Shown here: piece by piece, positions 16,467 through 24,138 of the stretch
Numbering within the stretch: position 1 is the first letter of the stretch
How the letters are laid out: every line of letters starts with the position of its first letter
NCBI RefSeq assembly: GCF_009827325.1
Contig: NZ_WTYC01000001.1
Coordinates: 248,001 to 312,000 of the forward strand
DNA length: 64,000 bases
Direction of reading: 5' to 3'
From: Qipengyuania vulgaris
GTDB lineage: Bacteria; Pseudomonadota; Alphaproteobacteria; Sphingomonadales; Sphingomonadaceae
Position numbers and translations under genes: made by a program
The notes under the pieces: model-generated
Told to the model about the DNA's origin: nothing
The model's database searches: none
Seen by the model: the letters and a program-made list of their open reading frames with translations, nothing else

Positions 16467-18035
16467 TCAAGCATCTTCGTTCGCTTTCGACCGGCGTGCG
16501 AAATCGGGCGGCAGGATGCACTTGCCTGCATCATACTGCCCCACCGCACGGATCACCTCGTTCTTTTCCGGTTCGATGCGGCGGCCGGAGATTTGGCTGT
16601 CGATCACGCGGCGCAGCAGTTGGTCGAGCCGGGTGACGAGATAGCAATCGATCGCCGGCTCGGCATGCGGGTTGCCGATCCCGCTGTCGTCCGTGAGGAA
16701 GGTGTAACGCGACTGGGTGGCCGCGGCCATCGCCCGCATGACGTATTCGGCCACATCGGCAACGCCGGAAGCACCGACCGGGACCACGTGCACGCGCTCC
16801 GAGCGCAGATGCTCGGCAGCGAGCCAGGTTAATGGGATGTCTTCGTCGTGCGGCGGAGCATCGCCAACCAGCAACAGCGATTTCACGGCATCCTCCCGCC
16901 ATTCGAGCTTCGCGGCGCGGACGAGTGCATCCTGCATCGCTTCCTCGTAATCCCCCCCGCCATTGGCATGCTGGGCGGCAAGCCGGGTCTGCGCCCGCGC
17001 GACATCGCTGTCGAAATCGAAAGTCTGGGTGACGAAATCGTCCCCCTCGTCGCGGTAGAAACTGAAGGCGACGCGGATATCGATGTCCCTGTGCCGCGTT
17101 TCGAGCGAGTCGATGATCGAGCGCAGTTCCGCTTGCAGGAAGCGAAGTTCGTCGCTCATCGAACCGGTCACGTCGACGACCAGCGCAAGGTCCAGCTTGC
17201 GCACCGGTGTGGCAGCATCGTCGCTGCGGATGGTGACGCTTTGCGCGCCCGGGGCATCGGCAAGGCGCAGCATGCGCCACTCGCTGTCGCCTGCCCGGAC
17301 CCAAACCGTATCGCTCAATCGGTCGAGGCCGGGAAAGAACACCGCGCTGCCATCGGCCACAGAATTGAGGGTGATCGAATTTCCATCCTCGCAGCGCAGC
17401 TCGATCGGCATGAAGGGAACGGCCCGGCCGCGGCTATCGCGCGCCTCGACACGCAGGATGCGCGAGGTGTCGAGTACCGGCATCGCCCGCACCCGCTGGC
17501 CGAGATCGGATTTGCGGACGTAATCGGCGTAGAGTTCGGGGTTGAGGAGGTCGTCATGCTCGCCGGCCGTCAGCAACCCGCTTTGCGGACGCGGCTGCGG
17601 CGGACGCGGTGGATAGGGGGGCGGCGGGTAGCCGGGCATGGAACGGCTGACGTCTGATGTGGCAGATCCTTCCTCGCGCCCGATGCGGCTGCCGGTGACT
17701 ACGACGGCGCCCGCATCGCCCTCACCAGCGGACACCGGCGGCGGTGGAGGAGGTGGGGGCGGCGGCGGAGGCGCGCTCGGCATGGCACTTTCCGCGGCGA
17801 TATCCGCGGTCGGAGCGGCAGCCATCGCTGGCGGAGGGGGAGTGCGGCGCGGTTGCTGCTGACTGACCGCGGCCTCCCGGCCCAAATCGGGCAGCGGGGC
17901 AGGCGTGTGGCAATAGGTCCCGGCGTTGCGGCCCGATGGCGCAGCCACCGGCGCAACATCGTTCTGCGCCTGCAACACTGCTGGTCCCGGCGCCAGCAGG
18001 GACAGGCAACAGGCTCCGGCTATCAGCTTCTTCAT
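16467..18035 (-). CDS. Exported von Willebrand factor A domain protein
   Basis: A 522-residue protein with a signal peptide (MKKLIAGACCLSLLAPGPAV, cleavage near AQA) and a low-complexity region containing a run of twelve or more prolines (encoded by the GGC/GGT-rich stretch near 17735-17770). After further Pro-rich text comes a VWA domain at about residues 278-470 with the MIDAS motif DVTGSMS and the later LLLVGDAPPHDE. The last 50 residues include CILPPDF. VWA domains mediate metal-dependent protein contacts; the partner here is unknown. It lies upstream of topA on the same strand with a gap of 71 bases. Confidence 0.85.
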   Translation of the reverse strand: MKKLIAGACCLSLLAPGPAVLQAQNDVAPVAAPSGRNAGTYCHTPAPLPDLGREAAVSQQQPRRTPPPPAMAAAPTADIAAESAMPSAPPPPPPPPPPPPVSAGEGDAGAVVVTGSRIGREEGSATSDVSRSMPGYPPPPYPPRPPQPRPQSGLLTAGEHDDLLNPELYADYVRKSDLGQRVRAMPVLDTSRILRVEARDSRGRAVPFMPIELRCEDGNSITLNSVADGSAVFFPGLDRLSDTVWVRAGDSEWRMLRLADAPGAQSVTIRSDDAATPVRKLDLALVVDVTGSMSDELRFLQAELRSIIDSLETRHRDIDIRVAFSFYRDEGDDFVTQTFDFDSDVARAQTRLAAQHANGGGDYEEAMQDALVRAAKLEWREDAVKSLLLVGDAPPHDEDIPLTWLAAEHLRSERVHVVPVGASGVADVAEYVMRAMAAATQSRYTFLTDDSGIGNPHAEPAIDCYLVTRLDQLLRRVIDSQISGRRIEPEKNEVIRAVGQYDAGKCILPPDFARRSKANEDA

Positions 18036-18121
18036 CTCGACTCTCCCCAGATCGGCCTCATGATATTTTGTAACATGAAATTACCGGCCGAAGATGAACG
18101 GTTGCTGACAAGCGGCCAATG

Positions 18122-18427
18122 TCAGGATGACAGGCTGACCTTCCCGGCGGCGTGACGTTCCAGACGCCCTGCGATTTCCAGTTCGAGCAAGGCGAGTTGT
18201 ACCGCAGCGGCGCCTTGCCCCGACTGACGGACGAGTTCGTCAACAGAGACCGGCGCTGTCGTCAACAGGCTGGCGATATCCGCCGGTTCGGCGTCAGCGA
18301 GATCCTCCGGTGTATACTCGAATTGGGAGACGGGTTCGCGGAACGTCGAGCGCGGAGCGCCTTCGAAACTCGACAGCAGTTCGGCGACATCCTCGGGCGA
18401 TTGTACCAAGACAGCGCCCTCGCGGAT
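18122..18427 (-). pseudogene. dprA: dprA 3' fragment (winged-helix domain)
   Basis: Reading from 18427 on the minus strand gives IREGAVLVQSPEDVAELLSS, an acidic linker, then a winged-helix ending DELVRQSG through LLELEIAGRLERHAAGKVSL and a TGA stop. This is the C-terminal 101 codons of DprA/Smf, the protein that loads RecA on incoming single strands in transformation. It lacks its Rossmann domain, which is encoded at 20150-20962. A TTG at 18409 could in principle start a separate 95-residue product, but I see no good ribosome-binding site. Confidence 0.93.
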
Positions 18428-18729
18428 AAAACAAGCTACAGTTGCACAACTGGCTTAACTAACTGATAATAAGCCGCTTTCCTGATCTCCCGTTCTGTGA
18501 GTGGCGCAAGTATAATCTGAAAGCTGCCTTTCAGCTTAAGCCTCCATTCCCCCATAAGCAGAATCTCGAAGCGACCCAGGGTGCAGTCACAATGGGTTGC
18601 AAATGAAATCGCCGTAACCAGTCGTGATCGAGTTATGGGCAGACTGATGGCAAATCTCAACGTTTATCAGATTAGATCGTCGTAGGATCACGTGTTTACG
18701 GCTTTGCGACACTCGGTTATCTGCAACTT

Positions 18730-19338
18730 ATGAGCGATTGTGGGTGCGGACCAACCGAAGTCGAAACGAAAGAGCAGCGCCGTGCCTTGTGGATCGCATT
18801 GATCTTAAACGGCATCATGTTCATCGTCGAAGTCACGGCGGGCATTATCGCTCAGTCGACTGGCCTGATCGCAGACGGCTTGGACATGCTAACCGACGCA
18901 AGCGCATACGCAATTGCATTGGCAGCAATTGGGCGAAGCGCGAACTTCAAGGCCAAGGCCGCAACGCTGAGCGGTAGCTTGCTCATGCTCGTCGGAATCG
19001 GAGTTCTTGCGGATGTCGTCCGACGTGCAATTGTCGGGACAACGCCCGAAGGCAGTTGGATGATCGCTATCGCGCTGGTCGCGTTGGTTGTGAACGTTGT
19101 TGTTCTTCGCCTGCTGAGTAAGCAGCGGCGGGACGAGGTTCACATTCGCGCGGCATGGATCTTTACGCGCGCGGACATCGTAGCTAACTCTGCCGTCATT
19201 GCTTCAGGCGTTGCGGTTCTGCTTACCAGTATCGGCTATTTCGACCTGGTTGTTGGCGCAGCGATAGGATTGTACGTTGTCAAGGAAGCGCTCGAAATTC
19301 TTCGTAAAGCGAAGAAAGCTCGGATAGAGAGCGAGTAA
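18730..19338 (+). CDS. Cation diffusion facilitator family transporter, short form
   Basis: A 202-residue membrane protein with a cysteine-rich N-terminus (MSDCGCGPTEVE) that could bind metal, then about six transmembrane helices. Helix 2 reads STGLIADGLDMLTDASAYAI, where the usual HxxxD metal site is DMLTD; helix 5 reads WIFTRADIVANSAVI, again without the usual histidine. The protein ends right after helix 6 and lacks the cytoplasmic C-terminal domain of classic zinc exporters such as YiiP. It is likely a divalent metal exporter or sensor-linked efflux protein; specificity cannot be assigned. It is the sole cargo of module 1 and opposite in orientation to dprA. Confidence 0.85.
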   Translation: MSDCGCGPTEVETKEQRRALWIALILNGIMFIVEVTAGIIAQSTGLIADGLDMLTDASAYAIALAAIGRSANFKAKAATLSGSLLMLVGIGVLADVVRRAIVGTTPEGSWMIAIALVALVVNVVVLRLLSKQRRDEVHIRAAWIFTRADIVANSAVIASGVAVLLTSIGYFDLVVGAAIGLYVVKEALEILRKAKKARIESE

Positions 19339-19382
19339 GGATAATTTCTCGCTCAACGGCGGTTTTCCGGAACCTCGTTTTC

Positions 19383-19432
19383 AAAAGCTGCCATACCGCT
19401 TCCCACCCCAATCTCGGACATTGCTCTAAACA
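19383..19432 (+). repeat. GCTGCC-CGCTTCC repeat, copy 1
   Basis: About 50 bases starting AAAAGCTGCCATACCGCTTC and ending near CGGACATTGCTCTAAAC. It recurs upstream of the module 2 gene (19631-19685) and in part at 20007-20035. It lies between the transporter stop and the 90-nt right end of module 1. Function is unknown. Confidence 0.7.
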
Positions 19433-19441
19433 AGCGCGCTG

Positions 19442-19531
19442 CCTAAAAGCTGCCGCTAGCGCAAAAATCTGTCGTTCACAGATAAGTGTGATTTAAGTAC
19501 AGTAGCTTAAGTGTAAAGCTAGACCGCCAAC
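19442..19531 (+). repeat. 90-nt module right end, copy 1
   Basis: Begins CCTAAAAGCTGCCGCTAGCG, contains CACAGATAA and ends ACCGCCAAC. It aligns without gaps over 90 nt to 20052-20141 with clear but incomplete identity. It contains a small hairpin (TTAAG-TACAGTAG-CTTAA). It sits six bases before the AT that separates the two modules, so it is a candidate recombination site. Confidence 0.8.
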
Positions 19532-19630
19532 GAGTTCATAAAGCTAGTTACAGTTGCACAATCGCTCACAAGGCATTGAATTATTTGTATTTTGAGCTAC
19601 GGCGTGTTTGATGCGAACGAAAAAGATGCC

Positions 19631-19685
19631 CAAAAGCTGCCATTCCGCTTCCGACGCCATAGCGGACATGTGTCTATTGCTGTAA
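19631..19685 (+). repeat. GCTGCC-CGCTTCC repeat, copy 2
   Basis: Begins CAAAAGCTGCCATTCCGCTT and continues through GCGGACATG, closely matching 19383-19432. It lies immediately upstream of the small membrane protein gene of module 2, unlike copy 1, which is downstream of its gene. Confidence 0.65.
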
Positions 19686-19694
19686 ACTGCATTG

Positions 19695-19982
19695 ATGATG
19701 AATGCTGGCGACATCCCCTTTATAGCAGCTGTCATCGCGGTCGCCGTATTGGTGACCGTAGGGGCATTCCTTGTTCTACGATTGTTGAAGGTAGGACCGA
19801 TTACACTAAGGCTTTTGAGTTCGATGACTTTTCCTGCGCTGCTCGTAGCATTGATCATCTACGTCAATGTCTGGAACCCCGACCCGCACGGTTGGATAAT
19901 GGTGGCGCTGAGTTTTCTGGCCTTCGCAAGCCTGCCCTTCACCATCTTAACGACCGCACTTCTGACACGTCGTTTTGCCTAA
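19695..19982 (+). CDS. Small hydrophobic membrane protein of unknown function
   Basis: About 95 residues with three predicted transmembrane helices (near residues 8-30, 43-58 and 67-88) joined by short loops; the second loop reads NVWNPDPHGW. Two ATG codons in tandem (19695 and 19698) and a TTG just before them could each start translation. I recognise no family. It is the only gene in module 2. A passenger role such as immunity or envelope protection is possible but unsupported. Confidence 0.55.
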   Translation: MMNAGDIPFIAAVIAVAVLVTVGAFLVLRLLKVGPITLRLLSSMTFPALLVALIIYVNVWNPDPHGWIMVALSFLAFASLPFTILTTALLTRRFA

Positions 19983-20006
19983 GGTGCTGCTCGTAGTCTC
20001 TAGATC

Positions 20007-20035
20007 CGTTTCCCACCCTAAAATCGGCCATTCCC
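20007..20035 (+). repeat. CGTTTCCCACCC repeat, partial copy 3
   Basis: CCGTTTCCCACCCTAAAATC followed by GGCCATT resembles the second half of copies 1 and 2 (CGCTTCCCACCC, TCGGACATT). It lies between the module 2 gene and the 90-nt right end, the same relative position as copy 1. Confidence 0.5.
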
Positions 20036-20051
20036 CTCACCTCGCGCAATT

Positions 20052-20141
20052 CCTAAAAGCTGCCACAAGCGGGCAAAGCTGCCGCTCACAGATAATTGTT
20101 CTTAGAATACAATGATTTAAGCGTAGATTGGAATCGGCAAC
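20052..20141 (+). repeat. 90-nt module right end, copy 2
   Basis: Begins CCTAAAAGCTGCCACAAGCG and ends AATCGGCAAC. It is the gap-free counterpart of 19442-19531 and again stops six bases before the AT that borders native dprA sequence. Confidence 0.8.
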
Positions 20142-20143
20142 AA

Positions 20144-20962
20144 TCACATCAGGTGATTGCAACCATGGCTGCGCGCCTCCAGCGGGCTGCCGGGGATCGC
20201 CATGACCTCCCTGCCCGCTTCGCCGGCAAGCCGCGCGGTGATCAGGCTGCCCGACTTGACTGCGGCCTCGACCACCAGCGTACCTGACGCCAGCCCCGCG
20301 ATGATGCGGTTGCGGCTGGGGAAGTGGCTGCCGCGCGGTTCGGTTCCCGGCGGTTGTTCGGCCAGCAGAAGACCTTCCTGCGCGATCCGCTCCTGAAGCT
20401 CGGAGTGCTGAGGTGGGTAGGCGATGTCGATCCCGCTGGCGATCACCCCGATGGTCTGCGGGAAAGCACCCTCGTGAGCCGCCCCGTCGATCCCGCGCGC
20501 AAGGCCGGACACGACGGTGAAGCCGGCTTCCGAAAGCCCCTTGGCAAACTCTCGCGCAAGCTTGACCGCCGCAGCGCTCGCATTGCGCGCACCGACCAAG
20601 GCGACGCAGGGCTGAGAGGCAAGCGACATGTCCCCCCGCCATGTCAGGATCGGCGGCGCGCCGTCCATCTCGCCCAGCAAGCGCGGATAGTCGGGCTGGT
20701 CGTGGAAGAGATATTTCGCGCTTGCCCTGCGCAAGGCCTCGACTTCCCGCTCGATCCGGTCCTCTGGCGCTGCGCGATATTGCCGTCCGCCCTTCTTGCC
20801 GAGATCGGGAAGCGCGGACAACGCCTCTGCTGCCGTGCCGAAGCGCGCCAGCAGCATAGCGTAACTGACAGGCCCGATATTGGGCAAGCGCAGCAGGCGG
20901 ATGCGGGCAAACGCCTCTTCCTGCGTGAGTTTTGCTGCGACCGGATGGGCGGCTTCGTTCAC
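20144..20962 (-). pseudogene. dprA: dprA 5' fragment (SAM-like and Rossmann domains)
   Basis: Encodes the N-terminal helix-hairpin region (RLLRLPNIGPVSYAMLLARF) and the DprA Rossmann core: ALVGARNAS, VVSGLARGIDGAAHEGAF, SGIDIAYPPQH, FPSRNRIIAGLASGTLVVEA and AIPGSPLEARSHGCNHL. After that leucine the frame runs into module 2 and stops (TGA at 20144-20146). The start is the GTG at 20962, which overlaps the plsY stop (GTGA). A truncated 272-residue product could still be made and might keep the ssDNA-binding fold, but it lacks the winged-helix end. Joining codons at 20150 and 18427 through one AT gives a 372-residue DprA, the usual length. Confidence 0.93.
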
Positions 20963-21564
20963 CCCTTCGAACCGACCTTGGGTTCGGTACCTGCTACCAG
21001 ACGCTTGATATTCTCGCGGTGCAGCCAGATCACCAGCACGGCAATGATCGCGAGAACTTTCAGCAAGGCAGTCCAGCCAAATACCGCCGCGGCGACTGCA
21101 GCGGCCACCACCGCGGCCATTCCCGCGAGCGAGCTTATTCGCGTGATTGCCAGGACGGCAATCCAGACCACCGCATAGATTGCACCCAATTGCCACGCGA
21201 GCCCGAAGCATACCCCGGCATTTGTTGCCACGCCCTTCCCGCCCTTGAAGCCGAGCCAGACCGGGAAGCAGTGTCCGATAACTGCAAATACTGCCGCCCA
21301 GCCCACATCCTGCGGAAAATATCGATAGGCGAGCAGAACCGGAACCAGACCCTTCGCGAGGTCGAGCAGCAAGGTTGCCCCTGCCAGTCCCTTGCTTCCC
21401 GTTCGCAGCACGTTGGTCGCGCCGATATTGCCGCTGCCTTGCTGGCGGATGTCGCCCTTACCCGCGAGTTTCGCGAGGATCAGGCCGAAGGGGATCGAGC
21501 CGAAGGCATAGCCGAGCAGCGCGGCCCAGAGCACGTTGATGCTTAAATCGGTCCCGATATCCAT
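20959..21564 (-). CDS. plsY: Glycerol-3-phosphate acyltransferase PlsY
   Basis: Membrane enzyme that acylates glycerol 3-phosphate from acyl-phosphate, the first step of phospholipid synthesis, 201 residues. Conserved motifs are FGSIPFGLILAK, GSGNIGATNVLR and GHCFPVWLGFKGGKGVAT, with about five membrane helices. Its stop overlaps the dprA GTG start by four bases, so plsY-dprA was an operon; plsY next to dprA is a frequent alphaproteobacterial arrangement. Confidence 0.96.
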   Translation of the reverse strand: MDIGTDLSINVLWAALLGYAFGSIPFGLILAKLAGKGDIRQQGSGNIGATNVLRTGSKGLAGATLLLDLAKGLVPVLLAYRYFPQDVGWAAVFAVIGHCFPVWLGFKGGKGVATNAGVCFGLAWQLGAIYAVVWIAVLAITRISSLAGMAAVVAAAVAAAVFGWTALLKVLAIIAVLVIWLHRENIKRLVAGTEPKVGSKG

Positions 21565-21580
21565 TTCTTTTTCCTAACCG

Positions 21581-21665
21581 TTCGCCCTGAGCTTGTCGAA
21601 GGGCCGTACTTCCTTTTAAGACCGTTTTGGAAGAAAAAGCAGGGCTTCGACAAGCTCAGCCCGAA
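21581..21665. repeat. REP-like inverted repeat pair
   Basis: TTCGCCCTGAGCTTGTCGAA followed by GGG (21581-21603) and GGGCTTCGACAAGCTCAGCC then CGAA (21642-21665) form an imperfect inverted pair. The core CTTCGACAAGCTCAG is a widespread extragenic palindrome in Sphingomonadales and related genomes (established knowledge, recalled). It fills the 114-base space between the divergent plsY and murI starts and may fold into a large hairpin. Confidence 0.75.
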
Positions 21666-21678
21666 GGGAAATTGAGCT

Positions 21679-22473
21679 TTGGACAAGAAATCTCCCATCC
21701 TGCTGTTCGATTCCGGTGTCGGCGGGCTCACGGTTTTGGGCGAGCTGCGCAAGCTCTTGCCCGATGCTCCTGTGATCTACGCTGCCGACATGGCCGGGCT
21801 GCCCTATGGCGCCAAGAGCGAGGCCGAGGTCGCCGCACGCGTTTCCGGCCTGCTCGGACGAATGGCCGAACGCTATCAGCCGCGCCTGATCTGCATCGCC
21901 TGCAACACCGCGAGCACGATTGCGCTGGGCATGGTGCGCGATGTGCTAGAGACGCCGATCGTCGGCACCGTCCCAGCGATCAAGCCAGCAGCAAGCATCA
22001 CGCGGACCGGGACATTCGGCCTGCTTGGCACGGAAGCGACCATGCGCCAGGCCTATGTGGACGAGCTCGAACGCGAGTTCGCCTCGGGCAAGCGCCTCCT
22101 GCGCCTCGGCGCAAACGGACTTGTCGCCATCGCAGAGGCGAAACTGCGCGGGGAAGAGGTCAGCATCGGAGCGGTCGCGGACGAGGTGAAGGCCCTGGTC
22201 CTCCAGCCCGGCGGGCGCGAACTCGATACCGTCGTGCTTGCCTGCACCCATTTCCCCTTGCTCGAACCCGAACTGCGCGAAGCGATGGGCAAGGACATCA
22301 CTTTCGTCCATGGCGCGCAGGGAATTGCGCAACGGATCGCCTACTTGACGAAAGGCCAGGAGTTCACCCGTGCAAGGCCCGATTTCGCGGTGACAACCGG
22401 GGAGCTGGAAGACTTCGAGAAGCTCGACCGGGCATTCGCGAACTACGGAATCGAGATTCTCGAAAAGTTCTGA
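21679..22473 (+). CDS. murI: Glutamate racemase
   Basis: Provides D-glutamate for peptidoglycan, 264 residues. The N-terminal LLFDSGVGGLTVL, the first catalytic cysteine in IACNTAST and the second in LACTHFPLL are in place. Translation starts at a TTG (21679), since no ATG precedes the conserved N-terminus. Divergent from plsY. Confidence 0.96.
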   Translation: MDKKSPILLFDSGVGGLTVLGELRKLLPDAPVIYAADMAGLPYGAKSEAEVAARVSGLLGRMAERYQPRLICIACNTASTIALGMVRDVLETPIVGTVPAIKPAASITRTGTFGLLGTEATMRQAYVDELEREFASGKRLLRLGANGLVAIAEAKLRGEEVSIGAVADEVKALVLQPGGRELDTVVLACTHFPLLEPELREAMGKDITFVHGAQGIAQRIAYLTKGQEFTRARPDFAVTTGELEDFEKLDRAFANYGIEILEKF

Positions 22474-22582
22474 TGATTTGCGAGTCGTTCGCAAAGATCG
22501 CGGTGGCAAATCGCCGAAGGTTTCCTTATGTGCAGCGCCATATTTTGCCGCAGACGGGCGGCGCTGTGACGGGTAATCCCGC

Positions 22583-23803
22583 GTGAACTACGACCAGATA
22601 TTCGACGAAGCGATCGGACGGCTCCATGCAGAGGGCCGTTACCGCGTGTTCATCGACATCATGCGCAACAAGGGTGCCTATCCCAATGCGCGCTGCTTCC
22701 ACGGCCACAACGGCCCGAAGCCGATCACCGTGTGGTGTTCGAACGACTATCTCGCCATGGGCCAGCACCCCAAGGTGATCGAGGCGATGGAGACTGCGCT
22801 GCACGATGTCGGCGCAGGCTCCGGCGGCACGCGCAATATTGGCGGAAACACGCACTTCCATGTCGAACTGGAACGCGAACTGGCCGATCTTCACGGCAAG
22901 GACGGCGCGCTGCTGTTCACCAGCGGCTATGTCTCGAACGATGCCACGCTGTCGACGCTGGCCAAGCTGCTGCCCGGCTGCGTGATCTTTTCGGACGAAT
23001 TGAACCACGCCAGCATGATCGCCGGCATTCGCAACTCGGGCTGCGAAAAGCGCGTCTTCCGCCACAACGATCTCGAGCATCTCGAACAGCTTCTCGAGGC
23101 CGAGGATCCAGACACGCCCAAGCTGATCGCGTTCGAGAGCGTGTATTCGATGGATGGCGACATCGCCCCGATCCACGCGATCTGCGACCTTGCGGAGAAG
23201 TACAACGCGCTGACCTATGTCGACGAAGTCCACGCTGTCGGCATGTACGGAAAGCGCGGCGGCGGCATTTCGGAACGCGATGAAGCGGCGCACCGCATCG
23301 ACATCATCGAAGGCACGCTGGGCAAGGCGTTCGGCGTGATGGGCGGTTACATCGCAGCCGATACGCGCGTCATCGACTGCATCCGCAGCTATGCGCCGGG
23401 CTTCATCTTCACCACTTCGCTCAGCCCCGTCCTGGTCGCGGGCGTGCTCGCCGCGGTGAAGCACCTCAAGAGTTCTTCCGAAGAACGGGACGCGCAGCAG
23501 GCGGCGGCCGCATTGCTGAAGGGCAAGATGCGCGATGCCGGCTTGCCGGTGATGAATTCGGTCACGCACATCGTCCCGCTGATGGTGGGCGATCCGGTCC
23601 GCGCGAAGAAGATCAGCGATATTCTGCTCGCCGAATACGGCGTCTACGTCCAGCCGATCAACTTCCCCACCGTGCCGCGCGGTACCGAACGCCTGCGCTT
23701 CACCCCCGGGCCTTCCCATACCGAAACCATGATGGACGAACTGGTCGCCGCGCTGGTCGAAATCTGGGACCGGATGGAGCTGGACCTCGCCAGGGCTGCA
23801 TAG
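22583..23803 (+). CDS. hemA: 5-aminolevulinate synthase
   Basis: PLP enzyme condensing glycine and succinyl-CoA to 5-aminolevulinate, the C4 (Shemin) entry to heme typical of alphaproteobacteria. The 406-residue protein starts at a GTG and shows [39 protein letters not shown] and the PLP lysine in [14 protein letters not shown]. Length and motif spacing are normal. It stands alone between murI and a small YdeI-like gene. Confidence 0.97.
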   Translation: MNYDQIFDEAIGRLHAEGRYRVFIDIMRNKGAYPNARCFHGHNGPKPITVWCSNDYLAMGQHPKVIEAMETALHDVGAGSGGTRNIGGNTHFHVELERELADLHGKDGALLFTSGYVSNDATLSTLAKLLPGCVIFSDELNHASMIAGIRNSGCEKRVFRHNDLEHLEQLLEAEDPDTPKLIAFESVYSMDGDIAPIHAICDLAEKYNALTYVDEVHAVGMYGKRGGGISERDEAAHRIDIIEGTLGKAFGVMGGYIAADTRVIDCIRSYAPGFIFTTSLSPVLVAGVLAAVKHLKSSSEERDAQQAAAALLKGKMRDAGLPVMNSVTHIVPLMVGDPVRAKKISDILLAEYGVYVQPINFPTVPRGTERLRFTPGPSHTETMMDELVAALVEIWDRMELDLARAA

Positions 23804-23814
23804 GTTCAAACGCG

Positions 23815-24093
23815 ATGACGAAGGCAGCCGACCCTGACTTTCGCCACGCCACCCCGCCTGAAATCAAGGCACTGCTCGACACCGATCAGGCGCTGACCGA
23901 GAAGTGGCAGGCACTGACGCCGCTAGCGCGGAACGAGTGGATCTGCTGGACGATCTCGGCAAAGCAGGAGGCCACCCGCGCGAAGCGGCGTGCGCGTCTC
24001 CACGAAGAAGTGCTCGACGGTAAAAAGCGCCCCTGCTGCTGGCCGGGCTGTCCGCACAGGCGCGAATCCGCCCGCAAGTGGGTCGAAGCCTGA
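23815..24093 (+). CDS. YdeI/OmpD-associated-like small protein
   Basis: A 92-residue protein with PPEIKALLDTDQALTEKWQA, then LTPLARNEWICWTISAKQEA and a basic helix, ending with the Cys-rich GKKRPCCWPGCPHR. The middle resembles the C-terminal helical domain of the YdeI/OmpD-associated family; the paired cysteines may bind metal. It starts 11 bases after hemA and is probably cotranscribed. Cellular function is unknown. Confidence 0.75.
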   Translation: MTKAADPDFRHATPPEIKALLDTDQALTEKWQALTPLARNEWICWTISAKQEATRAKRRARLHEEVLDGKKRPCCWPGCPHRRESARKWVEA

Positions 24094-24138
24094 GACGCGG
24101 CATCTGTTTTGCCTGTTACGGCTTCCTAAATAGGCGCA

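Larger units (their letters stand above)
18428..19537 (+). mobile_element. Passenger module 1 inserted in dprA (CDF transporter cargo)
   Basis: A 1110-bp module flanked by AT on both sides (18426-18427 and 19538-19539). Its left end is AAAACAAGCTACAGTTGCAC and it shares the 13-mer TACAGTTGCACAA (18437-18449) with the left end of module 2 (19549-19561). Its right end is a 90-nt segment (19442-19531) homologous to that of module 2. GC content is far below the chromosome. The first 302 bases (18428-18729) contain no convincing gene, only a hairpin CTGAAAG-CTGC-CTTTCAG near 18519-18536 and presumably the promoter of the transporter. No transposase or integrase is encoded. Confidence 0.8.
19540..20147 (+). 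mobile_element. Passenger module 2 inserted in dprA (small membrane protein cargo)
   Basis: A 608-bp module bounded by AT at 19538-19539 and 20148-20149. Its left end AAAGCTAGTTACAGTTGCAC resembles the left end of module 1, and its right end (20052-20141 plus six bases) resembles the right end of module 1. It carries one small gene and no recombinase. Positions 19540-19694 upstream of that gene contain only the repeat copy 2. GC content is low relative to the chromosome. Confidence 0.78.

Noticed and set aside
17730-17775. GGC/GGT-rich simple repeat as a non-coding element
   Set aside because: It encodes the polyproline run of the VWA protein on the minus strand.
18436-18660. Open minus-strand frame of 74 codons at the left part of module 1
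   Set aside because: It overlaps the shared left-end 13-mer and has no recognisable domain or ribosome-binding site; more likely non-coding promoter region of the transporter.
19544-19858. Minus-strand open frame of 104 codons opposite the module 2 gene
   Set aside because: It runs through repeats and antisense to the membrane-protein gene, with low-complexity Asn/Thr/Ala content and no good start.
19442-20141. Classical integron attC sites
   Set aside because: The borders are AT dinucleotides and the sequences near them (GCAAC, GTTGC) do not match GTTRRRY/RYYYAAC; no attI or intI in the window.
18426-20149. Insertion sequence or transposon with terminal inverted repeats
   Set aside because: No transposase and only very weak inverted similarity between left and right ends. 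The AT could be a 2-bp target duplication, but the tandem layout with an internal AT fits cassette-like accretion better.
18100-20200. tRNA-type attachment site for an island
   Set aside because: No tRNA cloverleaf or tRNA 3' end is visible at the borders; the target is dprA coding sequence.
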